The notes beneath the pieces were generated by a model. That model worked only from the letters and a program-made list of their open reading frames with translations, searched no databases and was not told the origin of the DNA. Below, piece by piece: positions 55,852 to 64,000 of a stretch of 64,000 nt of DNA (position 1 is its first letter; each line of letters begins with the position of its first letter). Both the position numbers and the translations under genes were made by a program. Source of the DNA: Verrucosispora sp. NA02020 (GTDB lineage Bacteria; Actinomycetota; Actinomycetes; Mycobacteriales; Micromonosporaceae). Where the stretch lies: NCBI RefSeq assembly GCF_013364215.1, contig NZ_CP054923.1:62001-126000 (forward strand), read 5' to 3'.

Positions 55852-57687
55852 TCAGCCGGCGTCCATGCCGCGCAGCACCAGCGGCAGGCGGGTGGGGCCG
55901 TCGGCGACCACCCGCACCGGAACTCCCCAGTCCTGCCTGGTCAGGTGGCAGGCCGCGTGCTCCACGTCCGCGTCGCAGGTCGCCGCCTGGGCGGTCACCT
56001 GGAGCACGCCGTCGGTCACCGCGCCGTCGATCACCAGCCGGCGGGACAGCTCGGTGCCGGTGCCCGCCCCCTCGACCAGCAGCTCCGGCGGTGACGCGGA
56101 GACCACCAGCCGGGTCGACGGACCGTACGTCTCGTCCAGCTTCTGTCCTGGCGCCGGAGTGAAGACGACGTCCAGCACGACCTCCCCGGCGGCCAGGTCG
56201 GTCGGCTTGCGTTCGGTGCGGTGCCGGGGGCCGTCGACGGTGTCCGCCCCGGCCGCCGAGAGCGCACCCGGGGCCAACCGGGTGATCCGGTGCGCGGACG
56301 ACTCCACCACCAGCACCGCACCGTCGGGCGTGAGCACCAGGTCGCTCGGCTCGCCGAGTTCGGTGGCCACCGTGGAGACCTGGTCGGTCGCGGGGTCGTA
56401 GCGGCGTACCGCACCGTTGTAGGTGTCCGCGACCAGCACCGACCCGTCGGGCAGCGCGCAGACGCCGAGCGGGTGCTGGAGCAGGGCCTGCGCCGCCGGG
56501 CCGTCCACGTGACCGAAGTCGAACAACCCCTGACCCACGGCGGTACCCAGGATGCCGTTCTCGACGTACCGGACGGCGCTGGTCTCGCTGTCGGCCACCC
56601 AGAGGCGGGTGCCGTCGGCGGAGACCGAGAGCCCCGACGGCTGCGCCAGCCACGCCTCGGCCAACGGGCCGTCCCGCAGTGCCTCCACGGTGGTGCCGGC
56701 GTACATGCCGACGGTGCGCTTGATCGGGTCGAACCACCAGAGCTGGTGGATGCCGGCCATGGCGATGACGATCCGGTCGTCGTACCAGGCGAGGTCCCAG
56801 GGGGAGGAGAGGTCGATGGAGAGCGCGTCGTGCGCGTGGTCGTCGACCGTGGAACGCCACTGCCGACCCGTGCCGGCCACGGTGACCACCTCGCCGGTGG
56901 CGAGCCGTACGCCGCGCAGCAGGTGGTTGACGGTGTCGGCGACCACCAGGTCGTAACCGGCGACCTCGGCGACGTGCTCGGGCAGCAGGGACAGACCCTG
57001 CGGCTCGGAGAAGGTGGCGGCCTCGGCCGGTCCGTCGCCCCGACCCCGGCTCCCGGTGCCGATGGTGCGGGTCACGGTCTCGCCGTCGTCGGCCAGCTCG
57101 ACCACCCGGTGCCGGGCCGAGTCCGACACCAACAGGCCACCGCCGGGCAGGGCCACCGCCTTGCCGGGGAAGCGCAGCGTCGTCCGCGGCTCGGCCGGCG
57201 GCACGTACGGGCCGTCGCCCCGGCGCAGGGTGCCCTTGGCCTCGTGGGTGGCGATCAGGTCGTCGATCAGCCGGGCCAGCCCCTCGGCGTGACCCTCGCC
57301 GGCCATGGTGGCCACCACGTACCCCTCCGGGTCGACCACGGCGAGGGTCGGCCAGGCGCGGGCCGCGTACTGCTGCCACATGTCCAGCTCGGGGTCGTCG
57401 AGCACCGGGTGGTGCACGCCGTACCGCTCGACGGCGGCGGCCAGGGCGTCGGGGTCCTTCTCGTGCTCGAACTTGGGCGAGTGCACGCCGATCACGACGA
57501 GGACGTCGGCGTACTTCTCCTCGAGTGGACGCAGCTCGTCCAGCACGTGCAGGCAGTTGATGCAGCAGAAGGTCCAGAAGTCCAGGACGGCGATGCGACC
57601 CCGCAGATCCGCCAGACCCAGGTCCTTGCCGCCGGTGTTCAGCCAGGCCCGGCCCCGCAGCTCGGGTGCCCGTACGCGTGCACTCAT
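55852..57687 (-). CDS. Thioredoxin-like/NHL-repeat fusion protein
   Basis: 611 aa from ATG 57687 (MSARVRAPELRGRAWLN); ATG 57696 is an alternative. The N-terminal thioredoxin-like domain (~1-150) has VLDFWTFCCINCLHVLDELR with a CxxC (C-I-N-C) redox site. An NHL-type beta-propeller (~170-480) follows: repeated PGGGLLVSDSARHRVVEL, VADTVNHLLRGV, LPDGSVLVADTYNGAVRRYD. The C-terminal ~100 residues are beta-rich. There is no signal peptide. The fusion resembles NHLRC2-like proteins. The partner is unknown. Confidence 0.88.
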   Translation of the reverse strand: MSARVRAPELRGRAWLNTGGKDLGLADLRGRIAVLDFWTFCCINCLHVLDELRPLEEKYADVLVVIGVHSPKFEHEKDPDALAAAVERYGVHHPVLDDPELDMWQQYAARAWPTLAVVDPEGYVVATMAGEGHAEGLARLIDDLIATHEAKGTLRRGDGPYVPPAEPRTTLRFPGKAVALPGGGLLVSDSARHRVVELADDGETVTRTIGTGSRGRGDGPAEAATFSEPQGLSLLPEHVAEVAGYDLVVADTVNHLLRGVRLATGEVVTVAGTGRQWRSTVDDHAHDALSIDLSSPWDLAWYDDRIVIAMAGIHQLWWFDPIKRTVGMYAGTTVEALRDGPLAEAWLAQPSGLSVSADGTRLWVADSETSAVRYVENGILGTAVGQGLFDFGHVDGPAAQALLQHPLGVCALPDGSVLVADTYNGAVRRYDPATDQVSTVATELGEPSDLVLTPDGAVLVVESSAHRITRLAPGALSAAGADTVDGPRHRTERKPTDLAAGEVVLDVVFTPAPGQKLDETYGPSTRLVVSASPPELLVEGAGTGTELSRRLVIDGAVTDGVLQVTAQAATCDADVEHAACHLTRQDWGVPVRVVADGPTRLPLVLRGMDAG

Positions 57688-57738
57688 GCACCCCATCGTG
57701 CCCTACCGGCTGGACCTCGGTGTCGTCCGCGCACACGA

Positions 57739-57781
57739 ACACCGAGGGCGGGACACGGTGACCGTGCCCCGCCCTCGGTGT
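57739..57781 (-). terminator. Terminator of the 875-aa membrane-protein gene
   Basis: A 14-bp outer stem (57739-57752 with 57768-57781) plus a 6-bp inner stem, interrupted by one mismatch, 8 bp past the stop codon on the minus strand. Confidence 0.75.
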
Positions 57782-57788
57782 GACGTGG

Positions 57789-60416
57789 TCAGCTCCCGGT
57801 CGCCGGTTTCAGGCAGAGGAACGGGTTCGAGGAGACGCCGCGAAGCTCCACCAGCGGCATGGTCGGGTCGGGGCAGCTGTCCTTCGTCTCGACCTTGGAC
57901 ACCACCGTGAACGCCTCGTTGTCGCCGCACTGTGCCTCGACGGCGCTGTTGCCGGACCGCTTGACGCAGGTGCCGACCGCCGGGTCGAAGGCCCCTGCCT
58001 CGTTCGATCCGCCGATCTTGCCGAGGAGCAGCAGCAGACCGAGCGGGATGGCCAGGATGAGCACGGCGGCGACCAGTACTGCGGCGAGGACCCGACCGTT
58101 GCGGACCTTCGGCACCGGAGTCTCCGGAGCCGGTTCGGCCACCGGTTTGAAGGAGTCGAAGCGGCTCTGGTCCGGGTCGGACGGACCGGAGCCGGTGCCG
58201 GCGTTCGCGCCCCACGGCGGCGGCGACTGTCCCGGCGGCGGGAACGCCGCGGTGTGGTCGGCGCCCGGCTCGGGGCGCTTGGCACCGTAGGTGCCGCCCG
58301 AACGCTCGGACGGGCCGCCGAAGGGCTCGCCGCCCGGAGCCCCGAAACGGTCGCCGCCGGGCGGACCGCCGAAGGGGTCGTTGCCCTGACCGCCGAAGCG
58401 GTCACCGGGTGCGCCACCGAAGGACGGAGCGGCACCCGGTCCACCGAACGGGTCGCCACCGGGGTGGCCGCCGAAGCGGTCGCCACCGGGCGGGCCGCCG
58501 AACGGGTCGGCGGGACGCTCCGGCTCCGGGTGCGGCTTGGTGCCGTTGACCGGACGGTTGGTCGGCGGAGAGTCGGCGAAGGAGGGCATCCCCGCCGGGA
58601 AGGCCGGCGGCGCCGCCGGGGAGCCGGGAGCAGCCGATCCGGAGTAGGAGCCCGGCCCGCCGGCCGGCGGCTCGTGGTCGGCGAAGTGCGGCTCCGGGTT
58701 CTGGTCGAACCGGGGTGCCGGCGGCTCGTCCCGTTCCGGGGTCGACTCGCCGGACTCGGAGCGGGCGGGGCGGCCGTACACCCGCGACTGCGGGGCGGGC
58801 GGCCCGGCGGGGTGCGGCGGGTGGTCGGCGGGCGGCGTCACCCGGCTGGCCAGCGGCACCGACGCGCTCGCGGAGACCCCACCGGCGGCGGCCGTCGGCG
58901 GGGCGGACCAGTCGGCCTCGGGGGAGGTGCGGGGCGCGGGTATGACCGGCGCGGCCGAGGCCTGCGGGTCGTCGTACCGCGGCTCGGGCTGACCCCAGGC
59001 CACGCCACCGCCCTGCTGGTCCCCGGGGTGGCTGGTGGGTCCGGACTGGTCGACGCCGTACGCCGCCGGCTGGCCGTAGTCGGCGGGCGGCCCGGCGGCC
59101 AGGCTGGCACCGGGCACGCGCTGCTCCTGCGGCGGCAACGGCAGCATGTTGTTCGGGGAGATGCCCGGGGCCGGCGCGGGCTGGTAGATCGGAGCGTCTC
59201 CGGCCCGACCCGTCGCGGGCTCGACGTCGGCCCGGTCGGAGCCGGCCTCCGCCGCGCCGCTGTTGCCCCACGCCTCGCCGGGCGCCCACGGCTGCACGTC
59301 GGTCAGCCCGGGTCGGTCGGCGGCGGTACGCGAGGGCAGCGGTTCTCCACCGGGTGCCCAGGTCGGGGGCGGACCGGCGTCGGTGGGGCGGGCCGATCCG
59401 GTGGCGGGCTCGGACGGGGCCCACGCCGGGGCGGACTGCTCCTGAGGCGGCGTCGACCACTGCGGCCGCTCCTCGGCTGCCGCCCGGGTGCCCGCCCAGT
59501 CGGCTGGTGCCTCCGGGTGCGGGGTGGCCCAGTCGGGCTGCGCCGGCCGGTCACCGCCCGGGTGCCAGCTCTCGGCCTGCTGGTCGCCGGGCCAGCCGGC
59601 GGCGGGTTCGCGCTGCTGGCCGGTGGCCCAGGCGGGTTGCTCCTGCTGCTCGGGCTGCCACGCGCCGGGTCGGCCCGGCTCGTCGACGCCGGGCTGGTGC
59701 GGTGCCAGGTTGGGCGTCGGCACCTGCGCGGTGGCCCGGGCCGGCGGCTCGGCGCGGACCGGTGCCGGCGGGTCGGCCGGCGCCCAGTCGGGCTGGGCCG
59801 GCTCGGGCGGGGTCGCCGTGGCGGCCCAGCCCGGAGTGTGGTCGTCGCCTCGTGGCGTGGTGGCCCACTCCGGCTGCTGACCGGCACCCCAGCCGTTGGC
59901 CGGGCCGGAGGTCGGCTGGCCGGAGGTCGGTTGGGCGGTGGCCCAGTCGGGCTGCCCGGACGTGGGCTGGTGGGGCGCGGGCTGCTGGGGCGTCCACTCC
60001 GGCTGTTGGGGGGCGTCCGATGTGGCGGGGGCGCCCCAGGCCGGGTTCGGCTGTCCGCCGGTGGCCCAGGCGGGCTGGTCCGGAGTGGACTGCGCGGCGG
60101 GCGTCGCCCAGGCCGGTGGGGCCTGCTCGGCCTGGCCCGGCCACTGCTGCTGAGCCTGGTCCCAGTTGCCGGGGGGCGGGGAGTCCGCCTGTCGGGTCGC
60201 CTGCGCGCTGCCCCACTGGGTGCCCTGCTGGTTCGCCCAGGAAGGCGCGGGTGCGTCGGGTCGCGCGGGCGGTGGGGGTGCCCAGCCGAGGTCGGGGGCG
60301 GTTGCGCCGTACCCGCCGTCCGGCTGAGCCGATCGGTCGCCGTATGGCGCCGGTCCGCCGCCCGGCGGCGCCTCGTCCGGCTCCTGGCCGGGGCGGTGCG
60401 GGCCCTCGGACGTCAT
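57789..60416 (-). CDS. Large Pro/Gly/Gln/Trp-rich membrane protein with small C-terminal outer domain
   Basis: 875 aa, ATG 60416 preceded by GGAGGAGGGG. Residues ~1-760 are low-complexity: Ala/Pro/Gln/Trp-rich (many WA/QPxW units) and then Gly/Pro/Phe repeats (PFGGPPGGDRFGG). A single transmembrane helix (~790-810, LAAVLVAAVLILAIPLGLLLLL) precedes a ~60-residue C-terminal domain with four Cys (GTCVKRSGNSAVEAQCGDN, DSCPDP, PFLCL), like LppU-type outer domains. It is predicted to have a long disordered cytosolic scaffold. Function unknown. Confidence 0.8.
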   Translation of the reverse strand: MTSEGPHRPGQEPDEAPPGGGPAPYGDRSAQPDGGYGATAPDLGWAPPPPARPDAPAPSWANQQGTQWGSAQATRQADSPPPGNWDQAQQQWPGQAEQAPPAWATPAAQSTPDQPAWATGGQPNPAWGAPATSDAPQQPEWTPQQPAPHQPTSGQPDWATAQPTSGQPTSGPANGWGAGQQPEWATTPRGDDHTPGWAATATPPEPAQPDWAPADPPAPVRAEPPARATAQVPTPNLAPHQPGVDEPGRPGAWQPEQQEQPAWATGQQREPAAGWPGDQQAESWHPGGDRPAQPDWATPHPEAPADWAGTRAAAEERPQWSTPPQEQSAPAWAPSEPATGSARPTDAGPPPTWAPGGEPLPSRTAADRPGLTDVQPWAPGEAWGNSGAAEAGSDRADVEPATGRAGDAPIYQPAPAPGISPNNMLPLPPQEQRVPGASLAAGPPADYGQPAAYGVDQSGPTSHPGDQQGGGVAWGQPEPRYDDPQASAAPVIPAPRTSPEADWSAPPTAAAGGVSASASVPLASRVTPPADHPPHPAGPPAPQSRVYGRPARSESGESTPERDEPPAPRFDQNPEPHFADHEPPAGGPGSYSGSAAPGSPAAPPAFPAGMPSFADSPPTNRPVNGTKPHPEPERPADPFGGPPGGDRFGGHPGGDPFGGPGAAPSFGGAPGDRFGGQGNDPFGGPPGGDRFGAPGGEPFGGPSERSGGTYGAKRPEPGADHTAAFPPPGQSPPPWGANAGTGSGPSDPDQSRFDSFKPVAEPAPETPVPKVRNGRVLAAVLVAAVLILAIPLGLLLLLGKIGGSNEAGAFDPAVGTCVKRSGNSAVEAQCGDNEAFTVVSKVETKDSCPDPTMPLVELRGVSSNPFLCLKPATGS

Positions 60417-60691
60417 GTGTGCCCCTCCTCCATCACATGTCGGCCGCCGTCGCCGATGGTCTCGGCAGGGCAGCCGGCGGTGCCGGCGTGCCGGCCGTGC
60501 CGGCTCCCCGCACCGTATCCCGGTGGCCGCCGATGGGCTCCCGGGGAGCGTTCGTCGTCACCGTCCGTTGTCGATCGGTGTCGAGGTGCTTCTATCGCCT
60601 CGACCTCTCTCGGCCGTGGACGACGACCGTGCCCCACCGTACCGGGCGCTGCGGCGGGGCGGTATCCCGGTGTCAATGGCCGGTCGAACGC
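60417..60691. other. Intergenic region without a gene
   Basis: Between the 875-aa gene and the terminator at 60692 I see no convincing coding frame or RNA. It must contain the leftward promoter of the large gene. Confidence 0.45.
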
Positions 60692-60726
60692 CGACGACCC
60701 GCCCGGGTCACCCGGGCGGGTCGTCG
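60692..60726 (-). terminator. Terminator after the 45-aa gene
   Basis: A perfect 16-bp stem (60692-60707 with 60711-60726) with a 3-nt loop, 31 bp past the stop of the small leftward gene. Confidence 0.8.
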
Positions 60727-60757
60727 ATCTGGAGGAGGTGGTTAACGTCGTGTGGCG

Positions 60758-60895
60758 TCAGTGCATGTGACGCTGGGCGATGACGAGGATCTCGTCACGG
60801 ACCGCGGGCGAGTTGGCCGAACGCAGGGCCCGCTCGATGGCACGGGCGCGGCGGCTGGCGTCGCGGCGGCTACGGATTCGCTCGATCATGCTCAT
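60758..60895 (-). CDS. 45-aa basic helical protein
   Basis: ATG 60895, preceded by AGGAGGAG at proper spacing, opens MSMIERIRSRRDASRRARAI and continues to a C-terminal helix (RDEILVIAQRHMH) and TGA at 60758. It is 20% Arg and strongly amphipathic, so it could bind nucleic acid or a membrane. Strong RBS, good codon bias and a dedicated terminator make it a likely real gene despite its size. I recall similar short proteins in Micromonospora, without function. Confidence 0.72.
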   Translation of the reverse strand: MSMIERIRSRRDASRRARAIERALRSANSPAVRDEILVIAQRHMH

Positions 60896-61054
60896 GGGGG
60901 TTCTCCTCCTGCTATTCGGTTGTCGGCCCCTCGATGCCTCTATTCAACCGCACGCAGGGCGTAAATTCCAGCGATTAGAAGGTGAGCTGAGCCACCAGCC
61001 TACGAATCATAGGTCGACTGCCTTCTGTGAAGAGGGTTTCGTCAACCAACGGCA

Positions 61055-61096
61055 ACGGCCGGTGTGCCGGGCGTTCACCCGTGGCACACCGGCCGT
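61055..61096 (-). terminator. Terminator of the 2-oxoacid dehydrogenase operon
   Basis: A perfect 14-bp stem (61055-61068 with 61083-61096) with a 14-nt loop, 12 bp after the E2 stop on the minus strand. Confidence 0.8.
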
Positions 61097-61107
61097 CGTG
61101 GAGCCGA

Positions 61108-62562
61108 TCAGGTCCAGGCGAGCAGTGCCGCCTCCGGGTCGGCGAGGAAGTCGCCGATGTCGCGCAGGAACTTCGAACCCAGCTCACCGTCGATGATGCG
61201 GTGGTCGAAGGAGAGGCCGAGCGTGGTGACCAGACGCGGCTTGACCTTGCCCTTGTGCACCCAGGGCATCTCCCGGACCGCACCGAAGGCCAGGATCGCC
61301 GACTCACCCGGCGGCAGGATCGGCGTACCGGTGTCCACCCCGAACACCCCGACGTTGGTGATGGTCAGGGTGCCGCCGGACATGTCGGCCGGCGAGGTCT
61401 TCCCGGCCTTGGCGGTCTGCACCAGGTCGGTCAACGCGTCGGCCAGCTCGCGCAGCGTCAGTCGACCGGCGTCCTTGACGTTCGGCACGATCAGGCCCCG
61501 CTCGGTGGCCGCCGCGATACCGAGGTTGACGTACTCCTTGACGACGATCTCGTCACCGGCCCACGTCGAGTTGACCATCGGGTGCCGCTTGACCGCCAGC
61601 AGCACCGCCTTGGCGACCAGCAGCAACGGCGAGACGCGTACGTCCCGCCACTCCCGCCGCCCGCGCAGCCGGTCCAGCGCCTTCATCGCCCGGGTCACGT
61701 CCACGGTCAGGAACTCCGTGACGTGCGGTGCGGTGAACGCGGACCGGGACATGTTCTCGGCGGTGAGCTTGCGTACCCCCTTGACCGGGATGCGCTGCTC
61801 GCGGTCGGCGCCGAAGCTCGCCGCCGCCGTGCCCGGGGCGCTGACCGTGAGCGGCTCCGCCGCGGCCGGTGCCGCCGCCCGCTGCACGTCCTCGCGGGTG
61901 ATCGAACCCGACGGCCCGGACCCGGTCAGGGTGGCGAGGTCCACGCCGAGGTCCTTGGCGAGTTTGCGCACCGGCGGCTTGGCCAGCACCGCACCCGCGA
62001 GCCGGCCGTTGCCGTTCACCGTCGGGGCCGGCGCCACCGGAGCCGCCACGGGCGTGACCGGTGCCGGTGCGACCGGGGCGACGGTGGCCTGCGCCGGGAC
62101 GACGCCCTTGCGGGGACGGCGTTTGGCCGTGGTGGTCCGGGGGCCGTATCCGACCAGGACGGCGGTCCGCCCACCCGGTGCCGGGCCGCCGATCAGGCCC
62201 GGTTCCACCGCGCCCTCGGCGGGTGCCACCTCGACGGCGGCCAGCGAGGCCGCCGAGGGGGTGGGCAGGTCGTCGGCGGGCGCGCCGGTCGTCGACGACG
62301 CGATCGGCCCGGCGCCCGGGTCGGTGTCGATCGCGATGATCGGCGCACCGACCTCGACCGTGGTGCCCTCCGGGTGGAAGATCGCGTGCACCTGACCGGC
62401 CCACTTCGCCGGGATCTCCACCGCCGCCTTGGCGGTCTCCACCTCGACGATCGGCTGGTTCAGCTCGATGGTGTCGCCCACCTTGACCAGCCAGCCGAGG
62501 ATCTCGCCCTCGGTCAGGCCCTCGCCCAGGTCGGGCAGGTTGAACTCCTTGATCCGGGACAT
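61108..62562 (-). CDS. 2-oxoacid dehydrogenase E2 (dihydrolipoyl acyltransferase)
   Basis: 484 aa from ATG 62562; GTG 62571 overlapping the E1beta stop is an alternative. One lipoyl domain (~1-80) with the lipoyl-lysine in VEVETAKAAVEIP. A long Ala/Pro/Val linker, an E3/E1-binding domain (~185-220, PPVRKLAKDLGVDLATL) and the catalytic domain (~250-484) with SFDHRIIDGELGSKF (catalytic His and Asp) follow. It transfers acyl groups from lipoate to CoA. Gene order alpha-beta-E2 and single lipoyl domain suggest a branched-chain (Bkd) rather than pyruvate complex. Confidence 0.93.
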   Translation of the reverse strand: MSRIKEFNLPDLGEGLTEGEILGWLVKVGDTIELNQPIVEVETAKAAVEIPAKWAGQVHAIFHPEGTTVEVGAPIIAIDTDPGAGPIASSTTGAPADDLPTPSAASLAAVEVAPAEGAVEPGLIGGPAPGGRTAVLVGYGPRTTTAKRRPRKGVVPAQATVAPVAPAPVTPVAAPVAPAPTVNGNGRLAGAVLAKPPVRKLAKDLGVDLATLTGSGPSGSITREDVQRAAAPAAAEPLTVSAPGTAAASFGADREQRIPVKGVRKLTAENMSRSAFTAPHVTEFLTVDVTRAMKALDRLRGRREWRDVRVSPLLLVAKAVLLAVKRHPMVNSTWAGDEIVVKEYVNLGIAAATERGLIVPNVKDAGRLTLRELADALTDLVQTAKAGKTSPADMSGGTLTITNVGVFGVDTGTPILPPGESAILAFGAVREMPWVHKGKVKPRLVTTLGLSFDHRIIDGELGSKFLRDIGDFLADPEAALLAWT

Positions 62563-62567
62563 GTCGC

Positions 62568-63557
62568 TCACCAGCCGAAGGAGCGGTCGACGGCGTCGAG
62601 CACCCGGTCGAGGTCGGGAAGGTAGTCCTCCTCCACCCGGGCCGCCGGGTAGGGGGTGTCGAAGCCGGCCACCCGCAGCACCGGGGACTCCAGTGAGTAG
62701 AAGCACTCCTCGGTGATCCGGGCCGCGATCTCCGCGCCGAGGCCCACGTTGGACGGTGCCTCGTGCACCACCACCGCGCGGCCGGTGCGCCGCACCGACT
62801 CGTACACCACGCCGAGGTCCAGCGGGGAGAGCGTGCGCAGGTCGATGACCTCCAGCTCACGGCCGTCCTCGGCGGCGGCGGTCGCCGCGTCCAGGCAGGT
62901 CCGCACCATCGGGCCGTACGCGAGCAGGGTGACGTGGCTGCCGGACCGGACCACCCGTGCCGAGTGCAGCGGGTACGCCTCGGACAGCGGGGCGTCCAGG
63001 TCGACCTGCCCCTTCTCCCAGTAACGCCGCTTCGGCTCCAGGAACACGATCGGATCGTCCGAGGCGACGGCCTGCTGGATCATCACGTACGCGTCCTGCG
63101 GGTTGGCGCAGGAGACGACCTTCAGCCCGGCGGTGTGCGCGAAGTACGCCTCGGGCGACTCCGAGTGGTGCTCCACCGCGCCGATGCCGCCGCCGAACGG
63201 GATCCGGATCACCATCGGGATGTTCAGCTTGCCGCGCGAGCGGTAGTGCATCTTCGCCACCTGCGACACGATCTGGTCGTACGCCGGGTAGACGAAGCCG
63301 TCGAACTGGATCTCGCAGACCGGGCGGTAGCCGCGGATGGCCAGGCCGACCGCGGTGCCGATGATGCCCGACTCGGCCAGCGGGGTGTCGATGACCCGCT
63401 GGTCGCCGAAGTCCTTCTGCAACCCGTCGGTGATCCGGAAGACGCCGCCGAGCTTGCCGACGTCCTCGCCCATGATGACGACCTTCGGGTCGTTCTCCAG
63501 GGCGCGGCGCAGACCGGTGTTGAGGGCCTTGCCGAGGGTGAGCGTCTCCGTGGCCAT
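62568..63557 (-). CDS. 2-oxoacid dehydrogenase E1 beta subunit
   Basis: 329 aa. TLTLGKALNTGLRRALE, the active-site region MGEDVGKLGGVFRITDGL, GYRPVCEIQFDGFVYPAYDQ, GGIGAVEHHSESPEAYFAH and LRTLSPLD are typical transketolase-like E1beta motifs. It pairs with E1alpha to decarboxylate the 2-oxoacid using thiamine diphosphate. Its ATG overlaps the E1alpha stop by one base. Likely BkdB of the branched-chain complex, which supplies starter units for iso/anteiso fatty acids. Confidence 0.94.
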   Translation of the reverse strand: MATETLTLGKALNTGLRRALENDPKVVIMGEDVGKLGGVFRITDGLQKDFGDQRVIDTPLAESGIIGTAVGLAIRGYRPVCEIQFDGFVYPAYDQIVSQVAKMHYRSRGKLNIPMVIRIPFGGGIGAVEHHSESPEAYFAHTAGLKVVSCANPQDAYVMIQQAVASDDPIVFLEPKRRYWEKGQVDLDAPLSEAYPLHSARVVRSGSHVTLLAYGPMVRTCLDAATAAAEDGRELEVIDLRTLSPLDLGVVYESVRRTGRAVVVHEAPSNVGLGAEIAARITEECFYSLESPVLRVAGFDTPYPAARVEEDYLPDLDRVLDAVDRSFGW

Positions 63558-64000
63558 CAGTGCGCGCTCCCCTCGAACGACTCCAGGTACCGGCTGAACT
63601 CCGCACGCTGCTCGTCCAGCAGCGGCGAACCGTTGGGGTAGACGTGCTCGAAGAGCGTGGTGGGCTCCGGGTCCGGCATGGCCAGCACCCGCTCCCGCAG
63701 ATCCACGGCCTCGCGACGGGCCTGCTCGTCGACCTCGGTGAAGAAGCCGGCGTCGGCGATCTGCTCGCGCTCCAGGAACGCCTTCACCCGGGCGATCGGG
63801 TCCTTGGCCTGCCAGGCCTCGACCTCGCTGGCGATCCGGTAGCGGGTCGGGTCGTCGGAGGTGGTGTGCGCCCCCATCCGGTAGGTGTACGCCTCGATCA
63901 GGCTCGGGCCCTGCCCGTGCCGGGCGTTGTCCAGCGCGTGCCGGGTCACCGCGTACGTGGCCAGCACGTCGTTGCCGTCCACCCGGATGCCGGGGAAGCC
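63557..64000 (-). CDS. 2-oxoacid dehydrogenase E1 alpha subunit (C-terminal part)
   Basis: Partial, entering from the right edge: the last ~147 residues. VDGNDVLATYAVTRHALDNAR is the ThDP/Mg motif region (G-N-D), and TYRMGAHTTSDDPTRYR contains the histidine and phosphorylation-loop-like segment. The C-terminal helices LFEHVYPNGSPLLDEQRAEF end it. The upstream start and N-terminal half lie outside the window. Confidence 0.93.
   Translation of the reverse strand, partial: GFPGIRVDGNDVLATYAVTRHALDNARHGQGPSLIEAYTYRMGAHTTSDDPTRYRIASEVEAWQAKDPIARVKAFLEREQIADAGFFTEVDEQARREAVDLRERVLAMPDPEPTTLFEHVYPNGSPLLDEQRAEFSRYLESFEGSAH

Noticed and set aside
57780..60770. 996-codon open frame on the plus strand opposite the low-complexity membrane-protein gene
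   Set aside because: Gly/Arg/Val repeats are the antisense of the Pro/Ala/Trp repeats. The minus strand has the RBS, membrane helix and terminator.
61027..62625. Long plus-strand frame opposite the E2 gene
   Set aside because: Composition is His/Arg/Asp-rich antisense of a textbook E2 protein.

Overview
This is a high-GC actinobacterial chromosome segment, most likely Micromonospora or a close relative in Micromonosporaceae. The evidence is the very high GC at third codon positions, frequent GTG starts with 4-base ATGA/GTGA overlaps, the fhaA-fhaB-pstP-rodA-pbpA-pknA-pknB cell-division/kinase cluster, crgA, class E sortase, XRE/DUF397 pairs and actinobacterial ydaO leader. Genus is an inference from gene style and order; no 16S gene is present.

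Layout. 0-7.6 kb: an unknown C-terminal fragment, a MarR regulator divergent from a YceI-like protein, a glutamate-cysteine-ligase-family enzyme, membrane proteins and two small membrane-anchored PASTA proteins. 7.6-14.6 kb: an XRE regulator with its DUF397 partner, a secreted subtilisin-like protease, a coupled WecG-type glycosyltransferase/epimerase pair and tRNA-Leu(CAG). 14.8-29.3 kb: the growth and division core. FHA proteins, PP2C phosphatase, SEDS polymerase, transpeptidase and two Ser/Thr kinases are transcribed rightward in one tightly overlapping operon. A converging operon carries DUF881, class E sortase, a small membrane protein and TrpG/PabA, and crgA diverges from it. 29.5-36.7 kb: an EtfD-like Fe-S oxidoreductase, two RipA-like NlpC/P60 hydrolases (the second behind a c-di-AMP riboswitch), dcd, a PNPOx-like protein behind a LexA-type box and a secreted M43 metalloprotease.

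36.9-42.3 kb starts at tRNA-Gly(CCC) and looks like accessory DNA: a GntR regulator with two palindromic operators and a divergent unknown gene, a HAD hydrolase, a DUF6414-like gene split by an in-frame TGA, an antitoxin with only a stub of its PIN toxin, and small unknown genes up to cutA. 42.3-57.7 kb is mostly single-gene housekeeping: LLM oxidoreductase, RlpA, SpoIIE-type phosphatase, a large acyl-CoA dehydrogenase, hemolysin III and the pxpBCA 5-oxoprolinase operon. It also carries several intergenic and even intragenic palindromic repeats. 57.8-64 kb: a long disordered-tail membrane protein, a 45-aa protein and a 2-oxoacid dehydrogenase operon (E1alpha-E1beta-E2) that runs off the right edge.

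How the parts connect. The kinase/phosphatase/FHA/SEDS/PBP/CrgA set controls polar growth and septation, and the NlpC/P60 and RlpA proteins remodel the same wall. The EtfD-like gene and the acyl-CoA dehydrogenase, 19 kb apart, carry nearly the same 16-bp palindrome over their promoters, which suggests one fatty-acid-responsive regulator. The most interesting unexplained signals are that shared operator, the palindromic element inserted in frame in pxpB, a 56-bp repeat at two convergent gene ends, the interrupted DUF6414-like gene and the tRNA-adjacent GntR module.
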